Below are positions 13,337 through 25,293 of a stretch of DNA of 64,000 bases, piece after piece (the first letter of the stretch is position 1; each line of letters starts with the position of its first letter). The notes under the pieces are model-generated. The model made no database searches. It saw only the letters and a list, made by a program, of their open reading frames with translations, and was not told the DNA's origin. Position numbers and translations under genes: made by a program. This DNA comes from Metellina segmentata. Its lineage: Eukaryota; Arthropoda; Arachnida; Araneae; Tetragnathidae. The stretch lies in contig OX375882.1 in the NCBI GenBank assembly GCA_947359465.1, positions 51,961,509-52,025,508 on the forward strand. The letters run 5' to 3'.

Positions 13337-15012
13337 AAAATTAATTCAAAGCACAAAACAAAGTAGCAAAACTGATGGCGTAAAGATGGATATTTCTAAA
13401 CATCAAACGAAATAGACAGTTCTGGAAATGTAATCTACGTCTTAAGAAATCAATAATTGTTGAATGAAAACTTTACAACTAATATCCACCAATACTATCA
13501 AACAAAATAATTCTCACCATACATTTTATCTTCTCATAATTCAAAGCTTTTGAATTCGTGAAGCGTAAGTTTGATTCTATAACTAACTCTGCGTACATTT
13601 ATCTCTTCTGTATCGGCAAGACTTTTATTTTGTGGGCATGCTTGATACTTAACATTGTATGCCTCGTATTTGACACAGAATGGTGAAATATGGTCCATAC
13701 AACCTACTAATTCACTCAACTAGTCCATAATTCTAAAAAAAGCTAAAATGATAGAAGACTGCACTGTTAGATACATAAAATTTTCACCATGTTCTTCAGC
13801 AAATATTGTTACTTTGAATTCAGAGCGAATCCTGCCTGTAGTTAGACGATTTATTCATCCATCCTGGCAGTGGTGAAGATCTGGTCAGTTTTGATAATGA
13901 CGAGGTACCTTGTCACTAGCAAAATTGATTAAACGATTGATTAAAAGACAAAAACCTACCAGATATTGGTCCAATCATCATAAAAAATCGGCAATATATA
14001 GATGGAGAGATATTCGTCATTTTCAAAATTGGTTAGATATTGTTGGTAAAATATCTCACCTGAAGGATTACCCTATCTTCACGCTCTTACTGACATCATA
14101 ATGAAATAAATGTCACCCTTTTTAAAACAAGTGCTATTAAAAAAAAAATTGCTTATATGTTTTTCGTTTTAATGTCTAAAAACAATTATTAATAAATGAA
14201 ATTATCTGTGAAAATTCCAATTTCGTATTTAATCTAATCAATCAATGCTGCCTTAGAGAACTATATATTATATGTAAGTTATATAAGGGATGATTGCGGT
14301 GATTATGCAGTTTCTATGAAGTGAGATAAATTATCCATTGACAAATATGCTTCAAACCATTTGCTATGCTTCACTCTATGCAATGCTCGTGTATGATGTA
14401 TGTATTTTGTCTATTACAATTCCCGGATCTACGAAATATTTAATATAGATATTAAACTAGCATTTCAATGAAATCATTAATCATGTTTGCTTTAACGAAT
14501 GGTATGTTAAAGTAGTTCCTGCAGTTATCACTATTTGCTCCGAAAATAACAAATATTGCCGCGCACTTACCATGTTTTCGTGTTTGTTAAGTGGAAACCA
14601 TTCCAATCATCTTTAGACCGGTGATATAAGGTTTGTAAATTTACACGGCGAATGAATCTTTATTTAACTTTCTTTAGGGTAATTTTGGCTGATATAAACA
14701 TATGTCGGTCCTTTTAATGAATTTGAAGCAGGTGTTTGTGAGGATGCTTTTTTATATTTATATGTAGACTATTTTTGTTTAACGTTAGCCTTGACATTTA
14801 CTATGAAATTTGGAAGAGATATAGAAACAAAGTCTTCCAGTACGGAATTTGTGAAAATATATGTGTACTTTTTAATATAAAGTATTTCAAGTCTCATTAA
14901 TCGCATAAAACGTATAAATTTAAACTAACATTTGCTTTTGGTAAATAGGTAAGCATAGTATTACTGTCTCAACTTGTTTATAATTAAACTATTCTGTACA
15001 ATTAATGTTATT
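13337..15012. other. AT-rich spacer
   Basis: At 13895-13920 'aatgacgaggtaccttgtcac' is another copy of the palindrome family. Otherwise only short open frames without recognisable content. Confidence 0.5.
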
Positions 15013-15014
15013 TA

Positions 15015-16427
15015 CATTCATTGCCATAAAAATTTGCGCACCAAGAAAACGTCGTCAAAATGAAACGAAATTTTACACATGTAAGTACTACTTTGATATA
15101 AATAAGTGATTTGAAAATCGAAGAAAAAGGATAATTTATTGCAGAAAAAAGTACAAACTAACGGAAGTTTTAGTACTCTGTTGGACCCCCTCAAGCGCGA
15201 ATGCACGAAGCGATACGAGCGGGCTTTGAGGCTTATAAGTTCCGTATGATGTTCTGAGACATCTCGTTCCACAGTTGCTGTAAACGCGCCTCTAGTTCGA
15301 CCAAACTCGTAAGGTGTCCAACTTGCCGTCCCAAATGATCCCATATATGCTCGACTGGTGACAAATATTGGGATCGAGCAGGCCAGGGAAGGGTGGTAAT
15401 GTGGAGGAGGCAGTCTTGTGACATCTTTGCTGTGTGTGGCCGAGCATTGTCTTGTTGAAAAATGGCTCCTGGGAGCCCTGCCATGAGTGACATCACATGT
15501 GGCTGAAGGATGTCATGGACGAACTGCTGGGCTGTCATTGTGGCATGGATCAAAATTAGGGGTGACAGTGTATTGTAAGCAATGGCAACCTGTACCATCA
15601 CAACAGCTGTGGGTACGGTGTGTCGCTGTAAAGCGAAGGCAGGATTGAGGCGTTCACCACGGGGCATCCACACACGAACACGATTGTCATCACTGCTCAA
15701 ATTAAATCTAGTTTCGTCGCTGCAGACGACCTGGTTCCATTCCGTTGCAGTCAATTCCCGTCTTGCGCGACACCACTCCAAACGGAGGCGTCGGTGGGTG
15801 GTTGTCATTGGCAGCACACGTAATAGGCAACGCGGTACCAGATGTCCTTCAGCCAGGTGCCTTGCGATGGTTCGGGAAGACACAAGGGCCCGTAGTGAAG
15901 GTGCTGCCTGTGTCTGGATAGCGGCCAATGAGGCAGTTAGCTCTATGCGTGCGTTTCGTACGATGTGACGGTCTTCTCGTCGACTGGTCTGTCGAAGGCG
16001 TCCTAAGCCTGGTCGCTGTGTAAATGACGTCTCTTCTGTCCACTGCTCCCAACACCTACTCACAGTAAAATCTGAACGGCCTACTTGACGAGCTACCCGC
16101 CGAGCTGACCACCCAGCTTCCATCATCCCTATGATTCTTCCCCTCTCGAACACTGACAGCTGCTCATATTGTCTCCGATGGCGGCGTAACGGCATGTCTA
16201 CCTCAGCGTTTCCTTTACAAAAGATTAAGTACTCTCAAATAGGCTCTGCTTACCTGTTTTATACTCCAAGAAGAACGAAGTTTAACGCCGACTAGTGGCA
16301 TTACGCAATGCGCAATCACGCTGCATTTCTAATCATTTACATATCTGGCCGACATGTACCTTCATGCCAAGTTTCGTTACGATCCCACAAGTATTTCTTG
16401 GTGCGCAAATTTTTATGGCAATGAGTG
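15015..16427 (-). mobile_element. Tc1-like element with both TIRs and TA target site
   Basis: The left end CATTCATTGCCATAAAAATT and the right end (inverted) CACTCATTGCCATAAAAATT continue identically through 'tgcgcaccaagaa', giving TIRs of at least 33 bp with one mismatch. TA lies outside both ends (15013-15014 and 16428-16429). The length is 1413 bp with a single transposase frame, the usual Tc1 layout. The copy at 33900-35293 belongs to the same family. Confidence 0.95.
15233..16195 (-). CDS. Tc1-like transposase, nearly intact
   Basis: 320 codons from ATG at 16195. The order is a paired-like helix-turn-helix (FERGRIIGMMEAGWSARRVA), a GRPR-like linker changed to GLGRLRQ, the first catalytic Asp in 'VVCSDETRFNL', the second in 'IFQQDNARPHTA', and the Glu in 'LSPVEHIWDHLGR'. 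I count 32 residues between the second Asp and the Glu, two fewer than the usual 34. The stop at 15233 is early: after it the same frame continues with 'RIASCIRA' and, after one more stop, 'GGPTEY' to about 15177. The family C-terminus is therefore cut by about 25 residues. It binds its own TIRs and cuts at TA in the nucleus. Other changes from the 34-kb copy (such as VMVQVA where VMVWGA is expected) make activity doubtful. Confidence 0.9.
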   Translation of the reverse strand: MPLRRHRRQYEQLSVFERGRIIGMMEAGWSARRVARQVGRSDFTVSRCWEQWTEETSFTQRPGLGRLRQTSRREDRHIVRNARIELTASLAAIQTQAAPSLRALVSSRTIARHLAEGHLVPRCLLRVLPMTTTHRRLRLEWCRARRELTATEWNQVVCSDETRFNLSSDDNRVRVWMPRGERLNPAFALQRHTVPTAVVMVQVAIAYNTLSPLILIHATMTAQQFVHDILQPHVMSLMAGLPGAIFQQDNARPHTAKMSQDCLLHITTLPWPARSQYLSPVEHIWDHLGRQVGHLTSLVELEARLQQLWNEMSQNIIRNL

Positions 16428-16429
16428 TA

Positions 16430-18030
16430 GATTAAAACAGTAGTGGTACCTATTTTGTCGAGGAGAAATAATTAAAAATTCGAAGGAAGGAAATGTAAAG
16501 GTTTATTTTGAAAAAAAAAGAAACACGAAGCAATCCAGAAAATAATATAGTGAAATGATAAATGAATTTTGATCAATGTTATATAGAGCAATAAACATTG
16601 TTATAAGATGCTGGTATGGAGGGAGAGCATTAGTGTTAACAAATAAACCGGAAGGGGTGCAAATTGTTTACTTCTGCGGTTTCAAATGCTTCTCCCATGA
16701 TACATTGCTTTAGTTTAAATGTACGAGTAGTTCATCGTTGGTGACGATTGGCATGTAACCTGAATAGCGTTAACCACTAAACTACCAGTTTCATTTTAAA
16801 TTCATTCCATGGAATTTTTATTGGTGCGATGCTTAAATAAGTGCAGGAAATCAACATTAGCACAAAATTGTTTTACCATCATCTATATTTACCTTAGCAA
16901 AATACCCTCTCGTCATATCGCATATGCATTGTTGATGTTTTTGTATGAATATCACCTTGCGTTTTCTACCATTTTATCATAGATATTATCGTTTGCATTA
17001 ATTGTTTCCCTATGTCTATTCCATTGATTAAATATTTATTTATTGTACGTGAGCAATTTTCATGAACGCATTTAATTTTTTAAATTTGTTTAATCATGAT
17101 AGAGAGAGAATAAAATATGATCCACGTCGTCATAAGTCTTGTTTTTTACATTGTTTAAAAATCCAAACATTTTACAGTATAGCGCCAGAAATAGAAGCAT
17201 TTGAATATGAAGCACATCTTAACAACTAAACTAAAAGTCTTCTTTTCCTGAAAATAGCATGTCGGCAATTTGCTTGAAAAATAAATGGGCGTACACAGAG
17301 AAAAACAACAGCCGTTTTCTTTTTGTACATTTCCTGCATTCTTCACGAGCCTATCTCGAAGAAGAACGACAGTCACAGGGGCACATGTCCTTCTCCGAGC
17401 AACAAGAGAATTTGCTTCGTATACTCTCTACTTAGTTCTCAAGAACAAGACATCGCTCCCAAATACTGTCGACTGATCGGTAAGGAATAACAGAAACTGA
17501 GCTTTTTGTTTGTTTGCTGAGGCTCTTTTGCTGTTCTTTCTTTGGTACCTCAAGAGGATCTGTAAATTGAAACGGTATTCGGAATGCAGAAGGTTCGTGG
17601 CTGTTTTCCCTCCAATTGAAAAAGGAAACAGAAGCTTTGTTTTCGAATCGTCTTTCAGTTTGATTGCGAAGATAAAGTAGTCATTTGTCTTCTTTACTTG
17701 TTTGGTTGAGTGTGCTTTTCTGTAATTTAATTTGTGTCAAGAAAAGCACTTTCAATGATACTGAGCTAAGTAATTTGAGATTAATCCTTCACCGGTTGTC
17801 CTTTGAGTATTTCTTTCACACTGAATAGTGCGCACCGTTTATTTAGTAATGATCTTAGAAATGTCTATTCCATAATCGATTTTTAGAATATTTTAGATTT
17901 ATTTATTCAGTAGCGTAACAATAAAATTACGTTATTCCAGAAAACAAAAGTGACTTTTCATTTAGAATTTTAATGCTGAACTTGTTCATCCGACTTCACC
18001 GTGTTCAATTAAAAATGAAACATTTTTTGT
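16430..18030. other. AT-rich spacer, nothing recognised
   Basis: No frame with recognisable content. Short 'gatagagagagaa' run at 17098-17110. Confidence 0.5.
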
Positions 18031-18324
18031 GACTAGAGCAACACAACGGGCTATTGACGACGGTCCGGGATCAGTCCCTTAAGGAAAAGATCCGAGGACA
18101 ACACCTCGTAATTTTGAACCACGGTCAGATGTACCTGAGCTGGCACCCCACTCTCCAAACTTCCACGCCAACCCAACGTGAGGACTTTCGGCCACGACAG
18201 ATTTAAGGTGCACCAGCCGCCTCTACACCATACGTTTACAAACATCCATGCCCGAACCCGGATTCGAACCAGGAACCTTCCTTACTAAGGCTAACACCTT
18301 AACCACTATACCGGTAGGTCGGCT
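18031..18324 (-). mobile_element. SINE family A, near full length
   Basis: Minus-strand head 'agccgacctaccggtatagt', B box 'ggttcgaatccgg', body with 'tgtcgtggccgaaagtcctc' and 'gatcccggaccgtc'. The tail near 18031 lacks the usual 'aattaaaa'. Confidence 0.85.
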
Positions 18325-18479
18325 ACCTCTAACAAAGGACATGGACATTTAATGTTGTATATTAATTTTTGATTTAATAATTGTAAATATTGTGTAAATG
18401 GCATTTATATATTGTATTTCATTCCAATGTAAGTAGTCCTGTGATATTAACCATTATTTTGCTCCTTTTACCGTAACTA

Positions 18480-18610
18480 TGGTGCTTGGAAGGGGAGTAT
18501 TGTAACCTCTACAAATCATATATAATCTTTGTTTCTACAACTTTATGTAGAATGAGAATGGCAACAGTAAATAAAATACTTGAGAATAATAATGTTTGAA
18601 AAAGAAGAAC
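18480..18610 (+). other. Possible PPT/LTR fragment
   Basis: 'ggaaggggag' followed by TATTGTAACC resembles a polypurine tract and LTR start. The same 13-bp word (ggagtattgtaac) sits at the equivalent point of the miniature LTR element at 42 kb, on the other strand. An AATAAA-like signal lies inside. Only one side is present. Confidence 0.25.
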
Positions 18611-18982
18611 GTCTTTAAAAAATTTAATAATTTTCTATAGAATATAGTAGTGAAAAGTTATTTTTAAACAGGAAAATAATGTTTGTGTGATATAGCATCC
18701 GCTACAAAATTATTATTATATTTATTAAGTCCTTGCAAACTGTAATATTCTCACATAGTTTTCCTCATGCACGCGTAATTATACAGTGCGATTGTATTTT
18801 TTGAAATTATGCATGTTCAAACTATATAGCTATGATATGGAATGTGATAAAAAATAATTTTTTAAGAATGAGAAGTGCATTAAAAAAGAGATTTGATTGT
18901 TATTCTTTGTAATTTTGTATCGTGTTTAGTTTTCAGCATTCCAAAAATTTATAGTTTTAATTTTGTTGAAATTATCAAACAT

Positions 18983-19260
18983 TAACCATCGAAGAGTTAC
19001 GAGTTCGAATCCCACCAAAGACCGTCTTGTACAAAAGGAGCTAGTGCATGTTAAATCTGTCGTGACCTCATATGTCCTCACATTGGCGTGGTGTGGATAT
19101 TTGGAGTGTGTGGGTGCCTGCTCAGTTGTGACCTAGTCATCTGACCGTGGTTCAAAATTACGTTGTGTTGTACTCGGTTCTTTCATTGGGTTTGATCCCG
19201 GACCGTAGTCATTGTCCCATTATGTTGCTCCTGTGGGAAGCTAATTAAAATACCTACCAG
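18983..19260 (+). mobile_element. SINE family A with a different head
   Basis: Body words 'aatctgtcgtgacctca', 'gaccgtggttcaaaattacg' and 'tttgatcccggaccg', with tail 'aattaaaatacctacc'. The head 'taaccatcgaagagttacgagttcgaatccc' keeps a B box but differs from the 'ccgaccaaccgg' head. Confidence 0.75.
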
Positions 19261-19264
19261 TCAT

Positions 19265-20440
19265 TAAACCTAACATTTTTAAGCTATCTGCTAAAACATA
19301 GATTAATTGTTCACATCATAGTTAAACTATAAATTTAAAAATTAATATTTCTTATTTTAGTACAGTTTAATTAATAAGTAATAGCTTTTTTTTAATACTA
19401 ACTGTTTATTTTCCCATTACTGCAGTTTTTAGAATTATAAATTTTGATCAACTAGTCTTAATGTGCATTTTCAACGATTTATAATTTATTTAACATAGAT
19501 CTAAATATTTTACTGATATAGTATATAATAAGGTGAAAGATAATCACAAAAGTCTTATACAGGTCTCATGTGTTCTATTTAATTACATAATCTCCAGGAG
19601 TTCGCGAAAAGTTTTAGTTTTATAAGAGTATTAGGACTGAAATTTGACAACAGATCTAATGTATTGCACTCAATCCAGTGCAAGCATTGACCGCATGTAA
19701 TTCTCCATGTTATATAAACCATCTGCTTTCCATAGTACTAATAGTAATTGTTTCAAGTTAGGAATGTGACAGACGCCCAAATTTAACAAATGAGAAACCT
19801 TTTAAGGAAATTCTAATGGCATAAGTAAAAGAGAGATAAATTAAGACCATTAAAAGGATGACTATTAAAATGATTCCGCGACTCCAACTATTTAGATTTA
19901 TTACATGTCGGAATAAACTGGTTTATGAGTTTGCTAAACGTGATTTTCGTCATGAAACCGCTGCTTGCTCTTATGAGATTCTTGGCAAAACTAACTGGTT
20001 TATGTTTCAGCTATTACCCTAATTATCTTCATTTTGTCTTTCATTCGACCTTTGTTATTCAAATGACCTGGTTCTAAATTAATGTGTAACCGGAGTTTAA
20101 TGGTTTTGTACCGGATAGTTTAAAGTGACAGTACGTTTATTTAATTTATTATGCAATACATGAGCTGCAATGGTTTGGATGAATAGAATGAGTCAAGTAT
20201 TAGTTTCCAAACATAATAAAGTTCAGCTGTTGGTCCTTATTTAATTTTCTGAGCGAAATAATAACAATCTTATAGTGAACTTAGTGGGTAGAGTAGATAA
20301 TATGCTTGTGGCCATTTTTTGTAGATTATGTCAGCTATTAGCACCTCATTTTTCACTGAGAGTTCGATAAGATCTTGAATATCAGAAGTATGAGGCCGTA
20401 AACTACTTTAGTATCTCAAAGTTTAGGCAGGTACTCTACG
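19265..20440. other. AT-rich spacer, nothing recognised
   Basis: No recognisable gene or repeat seen. Confidence 0.5.
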
Positions 20441-20446
20441 TCATGC

Positions 20447-20600
20447 TTTAGCAACACACAGAAGCAATTGGAAACGATTCGGGATCAATCCCGAAAGGAA
20501 GGATCGGAGGACAACAACTCGTATTTTTAAACCACGGTCAGATGAAGAGATCCGCAGATGAACTGGCACACTCCAAACTTCTAGAATACACCACGGTGAG
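20447..20600 (-). mobile_element. SINE family A, 3' part
   Basis: 'agcaacacac', 'cgggatcaatcccg', 'aaccacggtcagatga' and 'ctccaaactt' match the body of family A on the minus strand. Head and tail are absent. Confidence 0.65.
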
Positions 20601-20910
20601 GTATCTACATTTGAGATTCGTATCAATGCTTTGCGTTCTATCCAAAGCTCTGTTACAGACGTCTTAAGTAATATGAATCACTAACCATCTAATGTGCGTG
20701 AAGTTTCATGTTTTTATCCTGATCGCTAGGTTTGTAGACCTTCGGTACTTCTTGTAGATCTTGTGTGCCAATCGGTCCGAGTTGTTTCCCAAGACCTCAT
20801 GACCTATCCTTCCGAGATCTTACAAGAGTTCACATACTCCATTTCAATGGAAGGTCGATAATATGAATGCAATATAATCAATAATATCATCAGAAGGAAA
20901 TATATATATA

Positions 20911-21252
20911 TGTGGAGCCCGGGTGTTGGAGTAGTAAGTAGTAAACAAATTAAATAATAATGAAGTTTAATTAGTTGATGATCATGATGGTACTATTTAC
21001 AAGATATGGGATGGTTAAAACAAAAGTATAATAAGTTCAAATCTGTCTTAAAGTGTCCAATATCGGCGCTCGTCGTTGCTAGCCGCTCGTCGTTGCAGTT
21101 CGGCTCACGCGAACGCGTCTTTCAGCTAGCTTTGTCGTCTTGCGTCTGCTGGATCTCGGCGTTGCGCGGATGCGCGGTGTGGCTGTTCAGTGGTCGTAGA
21201 TGACTTCAGCGTGGAGGTGCCCTCTAGTGGCAGGCAGAGGCTGGGCACCACA
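20911..21252. mobile_element. Solo-LTR candidate
   Basis: Starts TGTGGAGCCCGGG and ends CTGGGCACCACA, so it has TG...CA termini with a short inverted terminal similarity. TATATA lies directly outside on both sides (20905-20910 and 21253-21258). The flanks are part of a TA-rich run, so the duplication is weak evidence. The interior is GC-rich (about 21060-21240) against an AT-rich surrounding. A MITE is the alternative. Confidence 0.5.
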
Positions 21253-21599
21253 TATATATAAACTGAATAGTATCAATCATACCAACTCGAAATACAGATC
21301 GAGAAATAGTAACAATGTTTCTGTTAAATAATTTTAAGATTCCCGGTTAATAGTCATACTGTTGTAGGAAAGCACAAATCCTAATGCAGGACCCATTGAT
21401 GAGCATGATCAAGAAGGGGACACGAAGAATAGCATTGGTTTATGCTTCGATAGCCCATCGGGACGGATCGATTCCCAAAACCACGTGTCCTATTCTTCTG
21501 AGATCTTAAACTACGGTTTCCTAAGAAAGTGAAGCCGTTATTTTGCAGCCATGATGCGGTGGGCATAGCTAGGCGGCCGTCTTAACAGAGAAATGAATT

Positions 21600-22383
21600 T
21601 AATAGTTTTTTCCACCGTTCTTCTTTTTTCCGCGGAAGGAAGAAGCATCAAAATTTAGACATTTCCTTCACGTCCCTACTGACGTCAGTCTTTGGAGCCG
21701 TTTCAACTTGTCACCTTCCGTCTCACGAACAGATTCGAATGACCTTCGTTAGATTCGAGATTTTTTCAAAAACATTTCCTGCGAAACGGATTCGAGTGGA
21801 GCAAAATATATTACTAATGGAATCACTGGCGTTCTTCAGTGCTTTTTTTCTATCTCAGCGATCGTTAAAGGTAGAATAAAAATTTTAAAGGATTTGAAAT
21901 TTGCGGAAAATTTTACCTCAGGTAAGATACCTTATACATTTAATTTTCTTTTAATAAATAATTTATCAATTAGATATTTATATTTTTTGGTTTGCAAAGC
22001 AAACCAACACCACGAACAATGTGACCCCCACGAAAAGAAATGTCACGGGCAACTCCATTATGACTGTTATCCAATAAGCTACAAATTCGCAAACCAAATG
22101 GGAATTCGTAGCCTATTGGATAACAGCCATATCCAATAGGCTACGTATTCCCATTTGGTTTGTAACGCCGTTATGGGTGTTATCCAATAAGCTACAAATA
22201 TTAATGAAGGAATAAAATTGTTAATGGTATCCAATAAGCTACAAATATTAAAGAAGGAAAAAAAATTGTTAATGTTATCCAATAGGCTACGAATTTTGTG
22301 GGGTATTGGCTTGCGAATCAAATTAATAACCCCACAAAAGAAACTGGCACCGGCAACGCCGGGCTAGTCACTCAGTGGCTAGT
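21600..22383 (+). mobile_element. Helitron-like element, family 2, expanded copy
   Basis: The 3' end reads '...ggcaacgccgggctagtcactcagtggCTAGT' (22350-22383), hairpin then CTAGT. The 5' portion (ccgcggaaggaagaagcatc, cctactgacgtcagtc) matches the copy at 25294. A hairpin repeat at 22065-22300 has been inserted or amplified near the 3' end. The 5' terminus is not clear. Confidence 0.6.
22065..22300. repeat. Hairpin and tandem 'atccaataagctac' repeat
   Basis: A 24-bp arm at 22065-22088 pairs with 22102-22125 with few mismatches around a 13-nt loop. Further copies of the 'atccaata(a/g)gctac' unit lie at 22130, 22181, 22227 and 22276. Confidence 0.8.
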
Positions 22384-22445
22384 TATTTAATAAAAAATTA
22401 TAATTAAATAATCAAATGGTAAATAATTGAATAATAAATCTTTTT

Positions 22446-22583
22446 TTTTTGGTTTCGATCTGTCGTTGAATTTCGTTGAAATTTGTACTCTATCTTCAAC
22501 GCTCCCGAAGTTAGAAACTTGGACTAGAAAATAAAAAAAGCCACTTAAACAAACAGACCAACACTTCCTTTTATAATATTAGA
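22446..22583 (-). mobile_element. Helitron-like family 2, 5' end only
   Basis: The minus strand begins TCTAATATTATAAAAGGAAG at 22583, the family 5' terminus. It runs about 140 bp into 'gttagaaacttgg' and 'ttcaacgaaattcaacgac', then is lost. Confidence 0.6.
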
Positions 22584-22589
22584 TTAATT

Positions 22590-23710
22590 ATTTATTTAAT
22601 GAAAATCACATTTAAGGTATCGATGTGGTGCAAAATTTTCCGCAGATTTCAAATCCGTTGAAATTTTCAATCTATCTTTAACGATCCCGATTTTACAAAA
22701 GCGAATTAAGCAATGCATCAAAAGTTTTTGTTTGTTTTGCGTCTCTCCGCTAGAATCACTTGGCTCAGGAAATTGCCGCTAAGAGAGAAAAAACGTTCCC
22801 CATCTGTTTGAGACCGCTATGACGATCGTCATGCAAACGGCGGCTCCGCTAATTTTCGTTACGCTCACAAACAACGCTCACTAGGAAACCAACGCCATCT
22901 GTTTGCATAAACAACGTTTTAGCGACGTCATCCACATCTACATTACAGGTGCTAGATAACGGTTCTTATTAAACATTAGCTTTACAGTCACTACGCCCAA
23001 CTACTCCGTTTATTTCAATGGAAAGTCGATGATATGGATCGATGAGGAATGATGATAATAATCAGTACTATCATCCTCGAAAATGAGAATAATTATATAC
23101 ATCATTTGAGAAAGAATTGTGTAGTCTCAAACCATAGGAACTCTAGATACAGCTTGAGGATAGTAATCGTAAAATAGTTTTTCTTAAATAGTTAATTGGT
23201 TTAGATAAATAACAGAAATTACTGAGGAGTTTCATTTTGAACATTTTAATTAGAAGTTTAGAATTGAAAATCTAGGAAATGATTAAAATAGCAAAAGAAA
23301 ATTATTACAGATATGTTCGAATTGAATAATTGAACGAGATTTGTATACTTGAATTTCACATCGTCCATCGGAAGCAATCGTTTTTGTTCAAAATTGATTG
23401 AATAACTGGTTTTAAAAGGAAAATAAGTGCTCTGATTAAGCTTGATAATGTAACCCCGCTGGTTAAAAGAAACTACCAATTGCTTGTATCTGTAGTAATT
23501 TCCTTGAGTTTGTATTATTTGCTTAAGGGGGGGTAGGATCACTTAAAACATAAGACATTAACAAATGACTATCGCAAATTCCATCTTATTTTTGCCTTTG
23601 CAAATATAATCATGAAACTTCTAGGGGTAGTGAATAAGCCACTTTAAAGATAGTTCTCATGTTCGTAACCCTGTTTGTAAGCTTATGGATGTCATTGGTA
23701 TTATAATGAT
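22590..23710. other. Family-2 internal fragments and unrecognised DNA
   Basis: At 22615-22700 'gatgtggtgcaaaattttccgcagatttcaaatc' style sequence matches inner parts of family-2 copies at 30300 and 30465. A 94-codon minus-strand frame at 23258-23542 has no feature I recognise. Confidence 0.45.
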
Positions 23711-23718
23711 ACTACGGG

Positions 23719-25112
23719 TAAGGTTACCAGAACATCTTGCCTGGTTGGGAGAACATGTCCTCTTTTTCCACTCGGATCTTTTTTTCATTCTCTTTTGAAA
23801 GTCAGATCTTTTATGTCCTTTTTTTTTTTTGGTTGTTCTCTTTTTGCTCTATTTGTTCATCATTTCAAATTGCGTTAAAAATATATTTCGCATTTCAAAC
23901 ATTACGTGCAAACTTTACGATATTCACACTGCCTGCTGTCGTTATATAACCCACAGTTATTCAAATCAAGTACATTGTACGTATTATTAAAACGCATCAA
24001 AACGTATAATAGAATGTTCAATCTCTAGCGTATATTGAGCTCCATGTTAAAACGTCTCATTATGAGATCAAATAGATAAGCAAGGAGGATTTAGATTCGT
24101 GTTAGAATAATAATAAGAAGAAATATTGTTCTTCTCTACTGGTTATAAAGGAAGTGTTAGTCTGCATGTATCTATAGCACTTACAGTAATAAAATGTGGC
24201 ACATTGGTAGTCCGAATTTTTTGCAATTTTTATTTCCAGCCCGAATTTTAAAATTTAATCTAGAACATTTTAAAATTAATTTATTAGTTCTTTTTTCTTT
24301 CTTCTCTCAGGAATGTGACGTCATTGAAGGAAGGCGAGTTTTTTACGATTTTCGACAGCTGATTTCACAAGCTTTTGTAAACTTAATACCTCTGGAATCA
24401 TGCCAAGTTTTCCGAATCTAGCGTGTTTGATTTTAGTAGCCACTTCGAGGCCATCATGGCGTTGTCTGTAGAGTTCGTTTGAGAAGCAAATCAAATGGGA
24501 ATACGTAGTAATAATCGGGAGTTGGTAAGTAGTGGTCACATCAGACCCCACGAAAAGACCTGTAACGGGCAACGCCTTGCTGGCCACGCAGTGGCTATAC
24601 ATCATATCAGAAAGATTAGCAAGACGGACGATTCACTGCCTTTTTTAGTTTGGAAATAAATCGTGTTGCTAACCTAGCCACCTTTATGTTAGCATTAATT
24701 CGAAGTCGATAACTCAACTATGATTGCTGCGCACAAACAAATATCAAAAGTAAAATGTTTAATTTCTAATTAGATATATATCTATTAATATTATATGTTG
24801 TTGTTATATATTTGTTGTGTAAAAATTTGATTATTATTTTTTGCAAAGTTTTGAAAAAAAGACAAATAACTGTCAGTATTTCCATTTTTAGGAATTCATT
24901 CTTGCATTTACTAATTCTTTTCAAAATATGTAAGTAATATGTTCAGCAGATTTCCTTCTAGTTAGTGGTTAATATAATCATGATTCGTCCAAGCTTATTC
25001 TTTTTATACCTAACAATTATACACTAATAATGCGTGCTTTTCGTGTCCTCTTTCCATAAAAATAATTTTACCAAATGTTCTCTTTTCTGATATTCTTCTT
25101 TTGGCAACCCTA
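23719..25112. mobile_element. Non-autonomous hAT element, perfect 8-bp TSD
   Basis: ACTACGGG occurs directly before (23711-23718) and after (25113-25120) a segment starting TAAGGTTACCAGA and ending TTTTGGCAACCCTA, whose ends are inverted copies. An 8-bp duplication is the hAT hallmark. Subterminal pyrimidine-rich 'cctctttttcc' and 'tgttctcttt' occur near both ends. No transposase frame. A Helitron-like copy (24133-24597) lies inside. Confidence 0.88.
24133..24597 (+). mobile_element. Helitron-like family 2, nested copy
   Basis: Starts TCTCTACTGGTTATAAAGGAAG and ends near 'ggcaacgccttgctggccacgcagtggCTATA'. It shares 'cccgaattttaaaattt' and 'gaccccacgaaaagacctgt' with other family-2 copies. 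The terminal CTAGT has decayed to CTATA. Confidence 0.7.
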
Positions 25113-25293
25113 ACTACGGGGCAAGTGCCACTCAACTCCACGTAATGTCTGCAAATCGCTTGGGTTGATAAAATCATGTGGTTGTATAAAAAAGCAAGGA
25201 TCCTTACAAATTATTTAGTGTTTAAAGTTACTAACCAGCGTGATTAGAAACACTAGTTTGTGCTTTGATAGCCAATCGTCCACATTGGATTCA

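Noticed and set aside
15582..15968. 128-codon plus-strand frame
   Set aside because: Antisense shadow of the Tc1 transposase.
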